The translations under genes and the position numbers were made by a program. The notes under the pieces are model-generated. The model saw only the letters and a program-made list of their open reading frames with translations. It was not told the origin of the DNA and made no database searches. This document shows, piece after piece, positions 28,852-36,854 of a stretch of DNA of 38,064 nt. Position 1 is the first letter of the stretch. Each line of letters begins with the position of its first letter. The DNA is taken from the NCBI GenBank assembly GCA_003167495.1, contig PMSX01000177.1:1-38064 (forward strand). The letters run 5' to 3'. The stretch comes from Bryobacterales bacterium. GTDB lineage: Bacteria; Acidobacteriota; Terriglobia; Bryobacterales; Bryobacteraceae.

Positions 28852-30110
28852 CGCGGGCCTCCCATCTTCGCGGCGAAGGCTTTGAGTTTCGCGTGAATGT
28901 CGGTCACCTCGGCGCGCTTGTCCACTTCCGACTGGACGACTCTCACGACGTAACCCCAGCCATAAGAATCTGTGTTTCCCGTTTGATCGATTTCCGATTG
29001 GTGGTTTTTCCAGATCACGTAGCAGGCCTTGTCCAACGCTTCGAACGTTTTTCTGCGGTCTCCGGAGATTTCGAGTGTCAAAAGCGCTTGAACCATTCGC
29101 TGGACCGTGGGCTCATCGAGTGTTAGGCCTTCCAGCTTCGGAAGCCTTCTGCATGCGCGCCGGACATTTGCTGCGAGTGTCTCTGCCAGTTGGTTTTCCT
29201 CAGAGGGATCGCTAGCTAGCTTTCCTTTCCTTTCAGTCTTAAGGAAGGGCGGCGCGATTTCGGTTTGTACATCGTCGGCGGCAACGTTGTACACCGTCTC
29301 TTTTGCTGTTTGTGCAGACAGATCGTCAGATGCTGTTTGTACAAACAGCTGTGGATTTCTATTGCCGCCTTTTTTTCGCCCCTTTTTCGAGCCGTTCTTG
29401 TCGGCAGGTTGCTCTTCGGTTTTGAGTTCGATTCCGAACTGCCGGCAGAGAATGTTCAGGTCGGCTTTCGTCTCTTGCCGGATCGTTTTTGTGGACTCGG
29501 CGATGCGCTCCAACTCGCGCTCTTTCTTCGACACCCACCCCTGTATGAAGTTTTTCTGCTCAATTTCGCTAAGTCTTTTGATTGCAACAAACACGTACTC
29601 GGGGATGCTGTATGTACAAACAGCACATTTTTGAAATTCGCCTAACTTTCGCCCACATTTGGAACACTCTGTTTTCGCCCCTTCTTCGTCTTCGACGAAG
29701 GTTCCGCGAACGCAAGCGCCAAGTCCGAAGACACCGTTCTCGTTGATGCGCACGAAGCCCCAGGCGAGGAGTTGCTTTGCGAGTCTGGAAGCGTTGCCTG
29801 AGTCCCAGTCGAAGTACTCGATGATGCGTGCCAGCGTGAGCGGTTTGCCGCGCTCGGTGATGCCTAATGCCGTTCGGTCGGCCGCCTTTTTTCGGATGCA
29901 GCAGGCCTTCACGTAAGCGATGAATCGAGAGTGATTCGGCGATAGATCGACATCGTGTCTCAGCGCGCCGGTGATTTGTTCGTCGGGTTCCGGGTTCCAC
30001 GCGCCGTCGGGTGAACCCATTGCCCTCATGAGTTGGTCGTACTTGACGGCTACGCTTTCGCTCTGGGCTTTGTGTTTCGTCCCGGCTGGCTTCCTTCCAG
30101 CGGGGCTCAT
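28848..30110 (-). CDS. Replication-initiator-like protein with wHTH and zinc ribbon
   Basis: 420 residues. The region 60-135 reads as a winged helix of phage replisome-organiser type ('FIAYVKACCIRKKAAD', 'TLARIIEYFDWDSGNASRLAKQLLAWGFVRIN'). A zinc ribbon follows with Cys at 149, 152, 162 and 165. A charged linker with basic runs (240-290) leads to a C-terminal helical domain (310-420), as in proteins that load a helicase. It is by far the largest gene of the early operon and is probably its functional core; no polymerase, primase or helicase is encoded, so the phage would use host machinery. Identity as initiator is inferred from domain order and location. Confidence 0.65.
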   Translation of the reverse strand: MSPAGRKPAGTKHKAQSESVAVKYDQLMRAMGSPDGAWNPEPDEQITGALRHDVDLSPNHSRFIAYVKACCIRKKAADRTALGITERGKPLTLARIIEYFDWDSGNASRLAKQLLAWGFVRINENGVFGLGACVRGTFVEDEEGAKTECSKCGRKLGEFQKCAVCTYSIPEYVFVAIKRLSEIEQKNFIQGWVSKKERELERIAESTKTIRQETKADLNILCRQFGIELKTEEQPADKNGSKKGRKKGGNRNPQLFVQTASDDLSAQTAKETVYNVAADDVQTEIAPPFLKTERKGKLASDPSEENQLAETLAANVRRACRRLPKLEGLTLDEPTVQRMVQALLTLEISGDRRKTFEALDKACYVIWKNHQSEIDQTGNTDSYGWGYVVRVVQSEVDKRAEVTDIHAKLKAFAAKMGGPR

Positions 30111-30250
30111 CGGGCGCCTGCTTTAGTTTCGAGTACGTCTAGGACTGCTGGTGCTGGTACGGGGGCGCTGGTTGGCGCGTGCGGCATCTGACCCTCCGGG
30201 GTTGCGGTTGGGCCGAAGACGTTGCACAATATCAAATAGAGGCGCGGCAA
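30107..30250 (-). CDS. Small leading gene of the early operon, 47 residues
   Basis: TTG start with GGAG exactly five bases upstream, and the stop overlaps the replication gene start as ATGA, both good signs. The peptide begins 'MPRLYLILCNVFGPTA' (a hydrophobic segment) and continues with a Pro/Ala-rich stretch ending 'VLDVLETKAGAR'. The open frame continues upstream for some 28 codons without a usual start. Too short for a family call; may be a leader peptide or a small regulator. Confidence 0.42.
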   Translation of the reverse strand: MPRLYLILCNVFGPTATPEGQMPHAPTSAPVPAPAVLDVLETKAGAR

Positions 30251-30309
30251 CGCGTCTCCGGCGAGTTTGGGATGGCGGTCTACGCAACGTTTTCTTAGCG
30301 GGATACTAG

Positions 30310-31230
30310 GTGCGAAAACCGGGAATTTTCAGGCGCGCCGACCTCGTACGGTGGCAGGCTCGATTGAGAAGCTACAATCGGAGTTTGCTGCCGTTCGAGG
30401 AACCATTGCCCCCAACCACTGGAAACGATTCTCCGCGCCGTCCTGTTGCTTATCGGGAGGAGGCGTTTTTACAAAGCCCGGAGTCGCGCCCGCTGCGATT
30501 CCTTTCAGAATATTTGTGGCCTTTGGCCCATTTTCGCGACGAAAAAATTCACGACACCATTGTCTTCTTCGGCTCCGCGCGCGTCGAAGAGAATGGCCCC
30601 TTAGCTCGTTACTATCGCGAGGCCCGAGAGCTCGCCCGCTTGCTGACAACCTGGTCGGAATCGCTTTCCCAACCGGTATCTCCCGACGGCGTCAGGAGCC
30701 ATCGGTTTGTGATTTGCACCGGCGGCGGGCCAGGCATTATGGAGGCGGCCAATCGCGGCGCCAGCGAAGCGGGTGGCAAAACCATCGGCCTCAACATCGG
30801 GTTGCCCTTTGAACAGCGGCCAAATCCCTACATCACGCCGGAACTGTCTTTCGAGTTTCACTATTTTTTCATGCGTAAGTTTTGGTTTGCCTATCTAGCG
30901 AAAGCGCTGGTTGTTTTTCCCGGCGGTTTTGGCACGCTGGATGAGATGACCGAGATTCTGACCCTCGCGCAGACCAAGAAGCTGGAAAACAAAATTCTGA
31001 TTTTGCTCTATGGGTCGGAGTATTGGCATGAAATTCTGAACTTCGACGCGCTGGTGAAATACGGCATGATTACGCCCGAAGATATGAACCTTTTCGGCTT
31101 TGCCGATTCGCCGAAGGATGCGTTGCGCATTCTGGAAGACGGCCTCACCAAGTACTACCTGGAGCCGGAGGCAAGCATGCCGCGCAGTGCCGAAGAAGCG
31201 CCCGAGATTGCCAAAACCAGAACGCCCTAA
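30310..31230 (+). CDS. LOG-family protein (TIGR00730-like)
   Basis: 306 residues from a GTG. Motifs GGGPGIMEAANRG (138-150) and PGGFGTLDEMTE (204-215) form the nucleotide-binding site of the LOG family (phosphoribohydrolases acting on cytokinin-type nucleotides, or nucleosidases in bacteria). The ~80-residue N-terminal extension ('DLVRWQARLRSYNRSLLPFEE') marks the longer bacterial subgroup, probably metabolising nucleoside monophosphates. The gene is the first chromosomal gene right of the prophage; the prophage early operon starts 60 bases upstream on the opposite strand, so the promoter areas of phage and host overlap here. Confidence 0.85.
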   Translation: MRKPGIFRRADLVRWQARLRSYNRSLLPFEEPLPPTTGNDSPRRPVAYREEAFLQSPESRPLRFLSEYLWPLAHFRDEKIHDTIVFFGSARVEENGPLARYYREARELARLLTTWSESLSQPVSPDGVRSHRFVICTGGGPGIMEAANRGASEAGGKTIGLNIGLPFEQRPNPYITPELSFEFHYFFMRKFWFAYLAKALVVFPGGFGTLDEMTEILTLAQTKKLENKILILLYGSEYWHEILNFDALVKYGMITPEDMNLFGFADSPKDALRILEDGLTKYYLEPEASMPRSAEEAPEIAKTRTP

Positions 31231-31234
31231 GCGG

Positions 31235-31606
31235 CTAGTGCCATCGCAACCGGCTGGACGGCGCCGACTGGTATTCCGCTGCAGTCCATGCTTCGCAAGC
31301 GGGGACTGGCGGCGGCGTCACCGAAGAGGGATCAACTCGAGCCGGGCCGACCAGTTTTGCTATCTTATCGCCCGTTTTTCCAACCTTCCATTCCAGAAGC
31401 GGGATAGCGCATTTGTCGTTCTTTTTCAGTTCCTCGGTAAGGAGTTTCGGCACCTTGTCGCTGAATAGCTGCCCGGTCACGGGGATTTTTTCTTTGGTGT
31501 TCGGATTAAGAAACGAGCGCACGCTAAAAATATCGGAATCGCTTTGTCCGGCGGCTCCGAGCAAATTGGTGAACAGCGTCACGAAAACAAGGCCTCTCAC
31601 GAACAT
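31235..31606 (-). CDS. Secreted hypothetical protein
   Basis: 123 residues. The ATG is preceded by GAGGTG; longer in-frame starts exist but lack signals. The N-terminus 'MFVRGLVFVTLFTNLLGAAG' is a signal peptide. The mature part includes 'KEKIPVTGQLFSDKVPKLLTEELKK' and 'CAIPLLEWKVGKTGDKIAKL' with single cysteines that could pair, then a Pro-rich low-complexity end. No catalytic motif. It is convergent with the LOG gene, four bases from its stop, and lies downstream of the SDR gene in the same direction, with a gap of about 50 bases. Confidence 0.65.
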   Translation of the reverse strand: MFVRGLVFVTLFTNLLGAAGQSDSDIFSVRSFLNPNTKEKIPVTGQLFSDKVPKLLTEELKKNDKCAIPLLEWKVGKTGDKIAKLVGPARVDPSSVTPPPVPACEAWTAAEYQSAPSSRLRWH

Positions 31607-31655
31607 GTATCTGCACCTCGACTGACGGTTTAGACGGCCGAAACGCAGATTCGTC

Positions 31656-32387
31656 TCACCAATCTGTTGAGCCAACAAAGATCGTTTGGCCGTTAGCCAG
31701 ATCAGCATCTACGCTTGCCGCTGCAATCGCCTCGGCGAATTCATCAACCGTGGGCAAAACCCGCGCTTTCGCCGAAACGGGTTCGAACTGGCCGCGGCTT
31801 TTGCGCTCTAGCAGCTTGGGCGTGATCGTCCCTTCAATCGCATCGCCGCTCACGACGATGAGGCTAATTCCTTTTTGCGCGAGTCCTACCGAATAGTCGC
31901 GCAGCGCATCTTCGCCGGCGCGCTTGCTCTTCGCCACAGGTTCATAAACGGGCAGCACAGGCTTCATGCCGTAGAAATGCGCCCAATGGCTGGTGACAAA
32001 AACAATCCGTCCACCAGGCCTCAATAGCTCCGCCGCGCCTCTGGCAACGTTCATTTGGGCGGTCAGATTGAGAGTCATTGCGTAGTCATCCGCCTTACCC
32101 GTTTCTAAACCGCCGCTGGCGTTCAAGATGAGGGCGTCCAAATGGCGAAACTCACGCGCAACCAGCCCGATCATAGCCAAGACTTCGTTTTCGTTCGTAA
32201 TGTCGGCTTGAGCCAACAGCGCGGTTTGACCCAACGCGGCCATCTGTGCGGCTACCTGTTCGGCCCGCGGCGCTTTGTTGCGAAAGTTGAGCGCAACATC
32301 ATATCCGCGCTGCGCCAATTTCAACGCCGTGGCAGCACCGATCCCGCGCGACGCCCCCGTCACCAAAGCCTTGCGGCTATTTAGCAC
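31656..32387 (-). CDS. SDR-family oxidoreductase, atypical active site
   Basis: About 243 residues from a GTG that follows a GGGGGA motif and gives the standard SDR start 'MLNSRKALVTGASRGIG' with the TGxxxGIG cofactor loop; an upstream ATG at 32411 is possible. 'LILNASGG' corresponds to the NAG motif and 'VFVTSHWAHFYG' to the Ser strand. At the YxxxK position the sequence reads V-A-K-S-K in 'YEPVAKSKRAGEDAL', so the catalytic Tyr is replaced while the Lys is kept; a Tyr lies three residues earlier. Redox or non-catalytic binding role; NAD(P) specificity not clear. Overlaps the upstream metallopeptidase-like gene by 11 bases, so they form an operon. Confidence 0.82.
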   Translation of the reverse strand: MLNSRKALVTGASRGIGAATALKLAQRGYDVALNFRNKAPRAEQVAAQMAALGQTALLAQADITNENEVLAMIGLVAREFRHLDALILNASGGLETGKADDYAMTLNLTAQMNVARGAAELLRPGGRIVFVTSHWAHFYGMKPVLPVYEPVAKSKRAGEDALRDYSVGLAQKGISLIVVSGDAIEGTITPKLLERKSRGQFEPVSAKARVLPTVDEFAEAIAAASVDADLANGQTIFVGSTDW

Positions 32388-33456
32388 CTTTCCCCCGCGC
32401 ATCGGCGACAATTTTGCTCACCGCATCATTGAGCGACAAAGTTCCGTCAATATGCTGCTTCCAATAGACCTCGATGCTGCCGTGCCAGCGCGCCCAATCC
32501 TGCTGGTACAGCCTATTCTCGTCCGCAAAGGGTACGTAATTGCTCACACCGGCGGCTGCGAGATCGCGGCGCGTGAGTTCGCCCGCCGTATAGAAGATGA
32601 ACATGTGGACCAAGTCATTCGGCGTTTCGACTCCGTTGCTTTTCGCCGCAGCGAAAATCTGAATAGCCAAGCGCCCTGAATCAGCGGGGATCATGCCATG
32701 GGTCGCCTCGTGAAAAAGCATTTCAAGCGCGGCGTTTCCCTGATAGCCTGCATTAGTGCTCGACATGATCTCGTGCACTCTGCCCCAACCGTACGTGTAA
32801 GTGTAGGCGCCGGCCCAATTCGCGTATTCCGCTAGGTCCACTCTGATCGGATCCTTCGGCCAAGTGGCTTCGTACACAGTTGTGAGTTGTCTCATGAGCA
32901 ACGGCGCGTGGTGCTGAACCAGAGGCGTCACCGCCGCAATCCATGTTCGATTGGCTTGATCCTGACCCGTCCACCAGTGTGCCCGATAGATGGCCGCTAC
33001 CGAATTCAACATGTCCCAGACCGCGCCATCTTCACCATTCACCACTAGCGTAGAGAGCGTTTCATCTTCTGCCAATTCGGTATCGATCGATTGCATATGC
33101 GGATCGTCCAGCAGATCATGAGGAGTCATGGAATGGCGGTAGAACGCCACAGCATAGTCCCAAGCCTTCTTCTCTGTACCTGCTAGATCCTCGCGCGGCT
33201 TCCCCTGCTGCAAAGCCTGTTCGTAAAGGAAGTGGTGCAGGTTCAGCCAGAAATCAGAATGAAACTCAAACGGCCCGGCTTGCGCCACGGGAGAAGCCCC
33301 AATGCCCGGCAAAACAAGCAGCCCAAGGCAAGCAAGACGCGGCCATAGAGCGCGAAGGGCGCGGCTGCGTGCCTCCAAACGGTGAAGGAACTCTTTAAGA
33401 CTTCGGGTGGCGTGCCTGACACCGCGTCCGTCTTGCGCGAGTTCCCTAGAAGTCAT
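32377..33456 (-). CDS. Secreted HExxH protein, putative zinc peptidase
   Basis: 359 residues. A hydrophobic signal at residues 37-60 (ending 'ASPVAQA') lies behind a long polar N-terminus, so the true start may be about 30 codons further in. Mature protein: helical N-terminal half ('DFWLNLHHFLYEQAL'), Trp-rich middle, and 'MLFHEATHGM' with HEATH at 249-253, a gluzincin-type zinc-binding pair with catalytic Glu. A later Glu (around 280-300) could be the third ligand. Predicted periplasmic or secreted hydrolase. Co-transcribed with the SDR gene and divergent from the FAH gene, with only 30 bases between. Confidence 0.72.
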   Translation of the reverse strand: MTSRELAQDGRGVRHATRSLKEFLHRLEARSRALRALWPRLACLGLLVLPGIGASPVAQAGPFEFHSDFWLNLHHFLYEQALQQGKPREDLAGTEKKAWDYAVAFYRHSMTPHDLLDDPHMQSIDTELAEDETLSTLVVNGEDGAVWDMLNSVAAIYRAHWWTGQDQANRTWIAAVTPLVQHHAPLLMRQLTTVYEATWPKDPIRVDLAEYANWAGAYTYTYGWGRVHEIMSSTNAGYQGNAALEMLFHEATHGMIPADSGRLAIQIFAAAKSNGVETPNDLVHMFIFYTAGELTRRDLAAAGVSNYVPFADENRLYQQDWARWHGSIEVYWKQHIDGTLSLNDAVSKIVADARGKGAK

Positions 33457-33486
33457 CAGCCCAGTCTAACGTTCTACACTGCTTAC

Positions 33487-34344
33487 ATGCGCTTTGTGAC
33501 ATTTGAATACGCTGGAAAGATCGGTCCAGGACTGCTGGCGCCGAATGAAACCGTGATTGACCTCTCTGCCGCGGGCTTTCCCACCCTTCTAGATCTGATT
33601 GAAGCAGGCGACGACGGACGCGCCAAGGCGGAAGCCTTTGCGGCGGGCGCCCGCGCTGAAAACCAACGTCCTCTGAGCTCGGTGAAATTGCGCGCGCCTA
33701 TTCCGCGACCGAACAAGTTGATCTGCGTTGGTCTGAATTATCGCGATCACGCGGCGGAAACGGGCGCAGCTATTCCCGACGTTCCGACGATTTTCAACAA
33801 GTTCGCGACAGCTGTAATCGGTCCCGGTGCCGACATTGTTCTGCCCAAGGTGTCGAAATCGCCCGACTACGAAGCCGAATTTGCGTTCGTGATTGGACGG
33901 GGTGGCCGTCATATTTCCGCCGAGGATTGGCAGGATCATGTCTGGGGCTATACGATCGTCAACGACGTGTCCGCCCGCGATTACCAGCGCGCCACAACGC
34001 AGTGGCTCATGGGTAAAACATTCGACACCTTCGCGCCGATGGGCCCTTGGATCGTCACCGCGGACGAAATTGCCGATCCGCACAATCTCAACATCCAGCT
34101 CGAAATTAACGGCGAGATCCTGCAGAATTCCAACACGCGAGAATTGATTTTCAAGATTCCCGAACTCATTGCATTCCTCTCGAGCGTCTTCACTTTGGAG
34201 CCGGGCGACATTGTTTCAACGGGTACACCGGCTGGTGTCGGCGTGGCGCGTAAGCCCCAGCGCTTCCTGCGCCCTGGCGAAGAAGTGATTGTCAAAGTGG
34301 AAGGCATCGGCGAACTGATAAATCCGGTTGTAGCCGAAGGTTAG
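33487..34344 (+). CDS. Fumarylacetoacetate hydrolase family protein
   Basis: 285 residues. The conserved blocks are in order: 'KLICVGLNYRDHAAE' (about 77-91), 'YEAEFAFVIGRGGRHI' (metal-binding Glu pair, about 120-135), 'NDVSARDYQ', 'GKTFDTFAPMGPWIVTADEI', and 'IVSTGTPAGVG'. Such enzymes hydrolyse or decarboxylate beta-diketone-type acids (fumarylpyruvate, acylpyruvates, homoprotocatechuate products) with Mg2+ or Mn2+. The substrate is not given by the sequence. I start at an ATG that fits the family length; an open frame extends further upstream over the divergent gene. lpxD follows one base after its stop. Confidence 0.92.
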   Translation: MRFVTFEYAGKIGPGLLAPNETVIDLSAAGFPTLLDLIEAGDDGRAKAEAFAAGARAENQRPLSSVKLRAPIPRPNKLICVGLNYRDHAAETGAAIPDVPTIFNKFATAVIGPGADIVLPKVSKSPDYEAEFAFVIGRGGRHISAEDWQDHVWGYTIVNDVSARDYQRATTQWLMGKTFDTFAPMGPWIVTADEIADPHNLNIQLEINGEILQNSNTRELIFKIPELIAFLSSVFTLEPGDIVSTGTPAGVGVARKPQRFLRPGEEVIVKVEGIGELINPVVAEG

Positions 34345-34345
34345 T

Positions 34346-35389
34346 ATGAGTTCTTTCAGCGTTGCGCAGCTTGGCCAGTTGCTGGGCTGCCAACTTCATG
34401 GGCCAGCGGATCTGGAGATTCGCGGAGTCTCGACGATTGAGAGAGCGGGACCCGGCGAAATTACTTTTCTGGCGAACATGAAGTATGCGCCGAAGGTGAA
34501 AGATTGCCGCGCATCGGCAATCATTGCAGCCGAGCCCATTAAGGATTTCAGCGGCGCCACGCTGGTTTCAAGCAATCCATATCACGATTTCGCGCGGGCG
34601 CTCGCGCAATTCTATCAAGCGCCTGAGCCGGAACCAGGCATTCATCCGCTGGCGTTTATCGCCAAGACGGCTGTGATCGGAGCGAACCCTTCGATTGGTC
34701 CATTCGCGGTGGTCGGTGAGCGCGTAACCATTGGCGCGAACGTCACGCTTCACCCGCACGCAGTGATCTATGAAGGGTGCACAATAGGGGACGATTTCAC
34801 TGCGCATTCGCATGTATCGGTGCGCGAATTCTGCCGTATTGGGCATCGGGTCATTCTGCAGAATGGAGTGGCCATCGGTGGTGACGGCTTTGGCTTTGCC
34901 AAGACAAACGAAGGCAGGCAGTACAAAATTCCGCAATCCAAGATCACAGTGGTTGAGGACGATGTCGAAATCCAGACTCTGACATCGGTAGATCGTGGTG
35001 CTCTGAGCGAAACGCGCGTAAAACGCGGGGCAAAGATCGATAGCCTTTGTCAAATCGGTCACGGCTGCATTGTGGGCGAAGACAACATTATTTGCGGTCA
35101 AACCGGGCTGGCGGGCAGCACCGTCCTGGAGGAAAACGTCATCATGGCCGGACAAACCGGTTCGTCGGGCCACCTGACCGTTCATAAGAACGCAATTGTC
35201 TGGGCACAATCGGGCATCGGGCACGATGTGGCGGAAGGCGCCATTGTCAGCGGTTCGCCGGCGTTTGATTCAAGAGTGTGGTTGCGGGCTTCGGCGGCTT
35301 ATTCACGGCTGCCGGAGATGCTGCGGAAACTGCGTGCCCTGGAGCGCCGCGTGGCGGAGTTGGAAGGCAAGAAGCCGGACGACCACTAG
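34346..35389 (+). CDS. lpxD: UDP-3-O-acylglucosamine N-acyltransferase
   Basis: 347 residues. N-terminal uridine-binding domain (1-100) with 'PGEITFLANMKYAPKV', then hexapeptide repeats of the left-handed beta-helix (105-320; 'IGANPSIGPFAVVGERVTIG'), and a C-terminal helix 'MLRKLRALERRVAELEGKK'. H239 in 'LCQIGHGCIVG' is the catalytic base at the same number as in the E. coli enzyme. LpxD transfers a hydroxyacyl chain from ACP to UDP-acylglucosamine in lipid A synthesis in the cytoplasm, so the host has an LPS-type outer membrane. It is not beside lpxA/lpxB/fabZ, as in some bacteria with scattered lipid A genes. Confidence 0.95.
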   Translation: MSSFSVAQLGQLLGCQLHGPADLEIRGVSTIERAGPGEITFLANMKYAPKVKDCRASAIIAAEPIKDFSGATLVSSNPYHDFARALAQFYQAPEPEPGIHPLAFIAKTAVIGANPSIGPFAVVGERVTIGANVTLHPHAVIYEGCTIGDDFTAHSHVSVREFCRIGHRVILQNGVAIGGDGFGFAKTNEGRQYKIPQSKITVVEDDVEIQTLTSVDRGALSETRVKRGAKIDSLCQIGHGCIVGEDNIICGQTGLAGSTVLEENVIMAGQTGSSGHLTVHKNAIVWAQSGIGHDVAEGAIVSGSPAFDSRVWLRASAAYSRLPEMLRKLRALERRVAELEGKKPDDH

Positions 35390-35410
35390 ATTTCGATCAT
35401 TTTAAACTTG

Positions 35411-35440
35411 CCCGGAGAAAAAGAGGGGACACTCCGGGCT
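35411..35440 (+). terminator. Stem-loop downstream of lpxD
   Basis: GCCCGGAG (35411-35418) and CTCCGGGC (35433-35440) form a perfect 8-bp stem around a 14-base A/G-rich loop, about 20 bases after lpxD. No T-tract follows on the plus strand, so termination would need another factor; the stem may also protect the lpxD mRNA end. Confidence 0.5.
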
Positions 35441-35687
35441 TCCGCAGACCCCTCCGCAAAACGGCCAGACTCTCTAACGCACGTGAGCCTATTCTCTCCA
35501 ACCCTTCCGGGTAGGCCACTAACACATTTTGCGAATCGAAGCGGCAAGATTCAAAACGACCGCTTCCAATCGGAGGCTAGATCCCAAGACAGCGGCCCGC
35601 CGATGCAAAACGACTCGGCGCTGAGAAGCTGCACCCTAAAGGGGAGCCCTAATTCCGTCGATCTAACAGCAGGTAGGAAATTCGATC
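35441..35687 (+). promoter_or_regulatory. Long leader upstream of the barrel protein gene
   Basis: About 250 bases with no credible gene. It contains small stems such as GCTTCC/GGAGGC near 35562-35577 and a GC-rich patch before the GTG start. I looked for a c-di-GMP (GEMM) or other known riboswitch and did not find the required core. The start codon is preceded by TAGGAAA. It could be a structured 5' leader of an outer membrane protein mRNA, as is common for small-RNA controlled porins. Confidence 0.3.
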
Positions 35688-36848
35688 GTGAAATCGCTCT
35701 TTTTGATTGCCGTGGTATCCGCGGGCCTGATGCGCGCGCAATCTACTGATTTTACGCTCGAAGGGGTACCAGTTCAGATCCATGGCTTCGCATCGCAAGC
35801 CTTTCTCGCCTCTGATAACAACAACTACCTTTCGATGCCCACCAGCCAGGGGAGTTTTGCATTTACCGATTTCGGGGCAAATGTTTCACTTCAACTGACC
35901 GGGCAATTCCGGGTTGGCGCGCAAGTTTATGACCGGAATATGGGTGAGCTTGGCAATTGGCACCCGGAACTTGACTGGGCGAGCGGCGATTACAGATTCA
36001 AGGATTGGCTAGGCATTAGAGCCGGAAAGGTCAAGACCGTCCTCGGCCTTTACAATGACACCCAAGATCTGGAATCTCTCCATACCTGGGCTCTTCTTCC
36101 GCAATCGATGTACCCATTGGATCTGCGTGGCACCACCATCGCACACATCGGCGGAGACTGCTACGGGGACATTAGTTTGAAACGCCTGGGAACCTTGTCT
36201 TATACCGCGTGGGCGGGATTGGTTCCGAATGACCCCTACGGAGGCCGTGCCGCCTATAACTCTGATCCGACGACTCGGGGCGCCCGGTCGGAAGGAGGCG
36301 ATTTACGTTGGAATACGCTGCTAAAGGGCTTACTGGCAGGCCTATCTTACATAGATTCGGCATCACGCGAAAAAGGAATAGATGCCCTCGGCCTTCCGTA
36401 TACGGGTCGATCGAAGAAGAATGAGACGCCCCAGTTTTATCTTCAGTACGTGCATGGCGGCTTGCGATTGGACGCCGAATATCGTCGAGCCTATCGCGAT
36501 GAACTTGTGTTCGATGTTCACCAGCCCCCGGCAATTGAGATCGATAGTCGCAGCGTCTATGGTTCGGCAAGCTACCGGATATCCAAACGGCTGGAGATTG
36601 GCGCCTATTATTCGCGCTTTTATTTCGATTGGGCAGACAAGCTAAGTGACCCGGACAACCATATCTTCGATAAGGTCGCGGCCGTACGGCTGGATCTGAC
36701 AAGCCACTGGGACGTGAAAATTGAAGGCCATTTCATGAATGGTTACGGCTCTGGCGATGCGTTTCGCGGATTTTATCTCCAGGATAATCCGCAAGGTTTC
36801 AAGCCAGATACGAACCTATTGGTCATCAGAACAGGTGTGCAGTTCTAA
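35688..36848 (+). CDS. Outer-membrane beta-barrel protein (porin-like)
   Basis: 386 residues, GTG start. The Sec signal 'MKSLFLIAVVSAGLMRAQS' precedes a protein made of alternating beta-strands with aromatic girdle residues, ending in 'LLVIRTGVQF' with the terminal Phe used by the BAM machinery. Loops such as 'AGLVPNDPYGGRAAYNSDPTTRG' and 'DVHQPPAIEIDSR' lie between strands. It resembles small porin-like proteins that are often encoded with periplasmic substrate-binding proteins and sensory kinases, as here. It may let a specific ligand into the periplasm for the kinase downstream. Substrate not known. Confidence 0.77.
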   Translation: MKSLFLIAVVSAGLMRAQSTDFTLEGVPVQIHGFASQAFLASDNNNYLSMPTSQGSFAFTDFGANVSLQLTGQFRVGAQVYDRNMGELGNWHPELDWASGDYRFKDWLGIRAGKVKTVLGLYNDTQDLESLHTWALLPQSMYPLDLRGTTIAHIGGDCYGDISLKRLGTLSYTAWAGLVPNDPYGGRAAYNSDPTTRGARSEGGDLRWNTLLKGLLAGLSYIDSASREKGIDALGLPYTGRSKKNETPQFYLQYVHGGLRLDAEYRRAYRDELVFDVHQPPAIEIDSRSVYGSASYRISKRLEIGAYYSRFYFDWADKLSDPDNHIFDKVAAVRLDLTSHWDVKIEGHFMNGYGSGDAFRGFYLQDNPQGFKPDTNLLVIRTGVQF

Positions 36849-36854
36849 ACGCCA

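Larger units (their letters stand above)
342..30250. mobile_element. Prophage of HK97-like, long-tailed (siphovirus) type
   Basis: Contiguous block of lysis, packaging, head, tail, fibre and replication genes, bounded on the left by the end of a host-like gene and on the right by a chromosomal LOG-family gene. Structural genes are on the plus strand (1.8-24.6 kb), early/replication genes on the minus strand (25.6-30.25 kb), with a small minus-strand module at the left end. No integrase, transposase or tRNA-overlapping attachment site is recognisable, so the exact ends are uncertain by some hundreds of bases. A full tail-length protein, a tape measure of 784 residues and a frameshifted chaperone pair indicate a flexible-tailed phage rather than a gene transfer agent, even though the holin is of the GTA type. 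Confidence 0.85.

Noticed and set aside
35441..35687. Possible c-di-GMP riboswitch before the barrel gene
   Set aside because: Stems are present but the conserved GEMM core and tetraloop receptor pattern are not.
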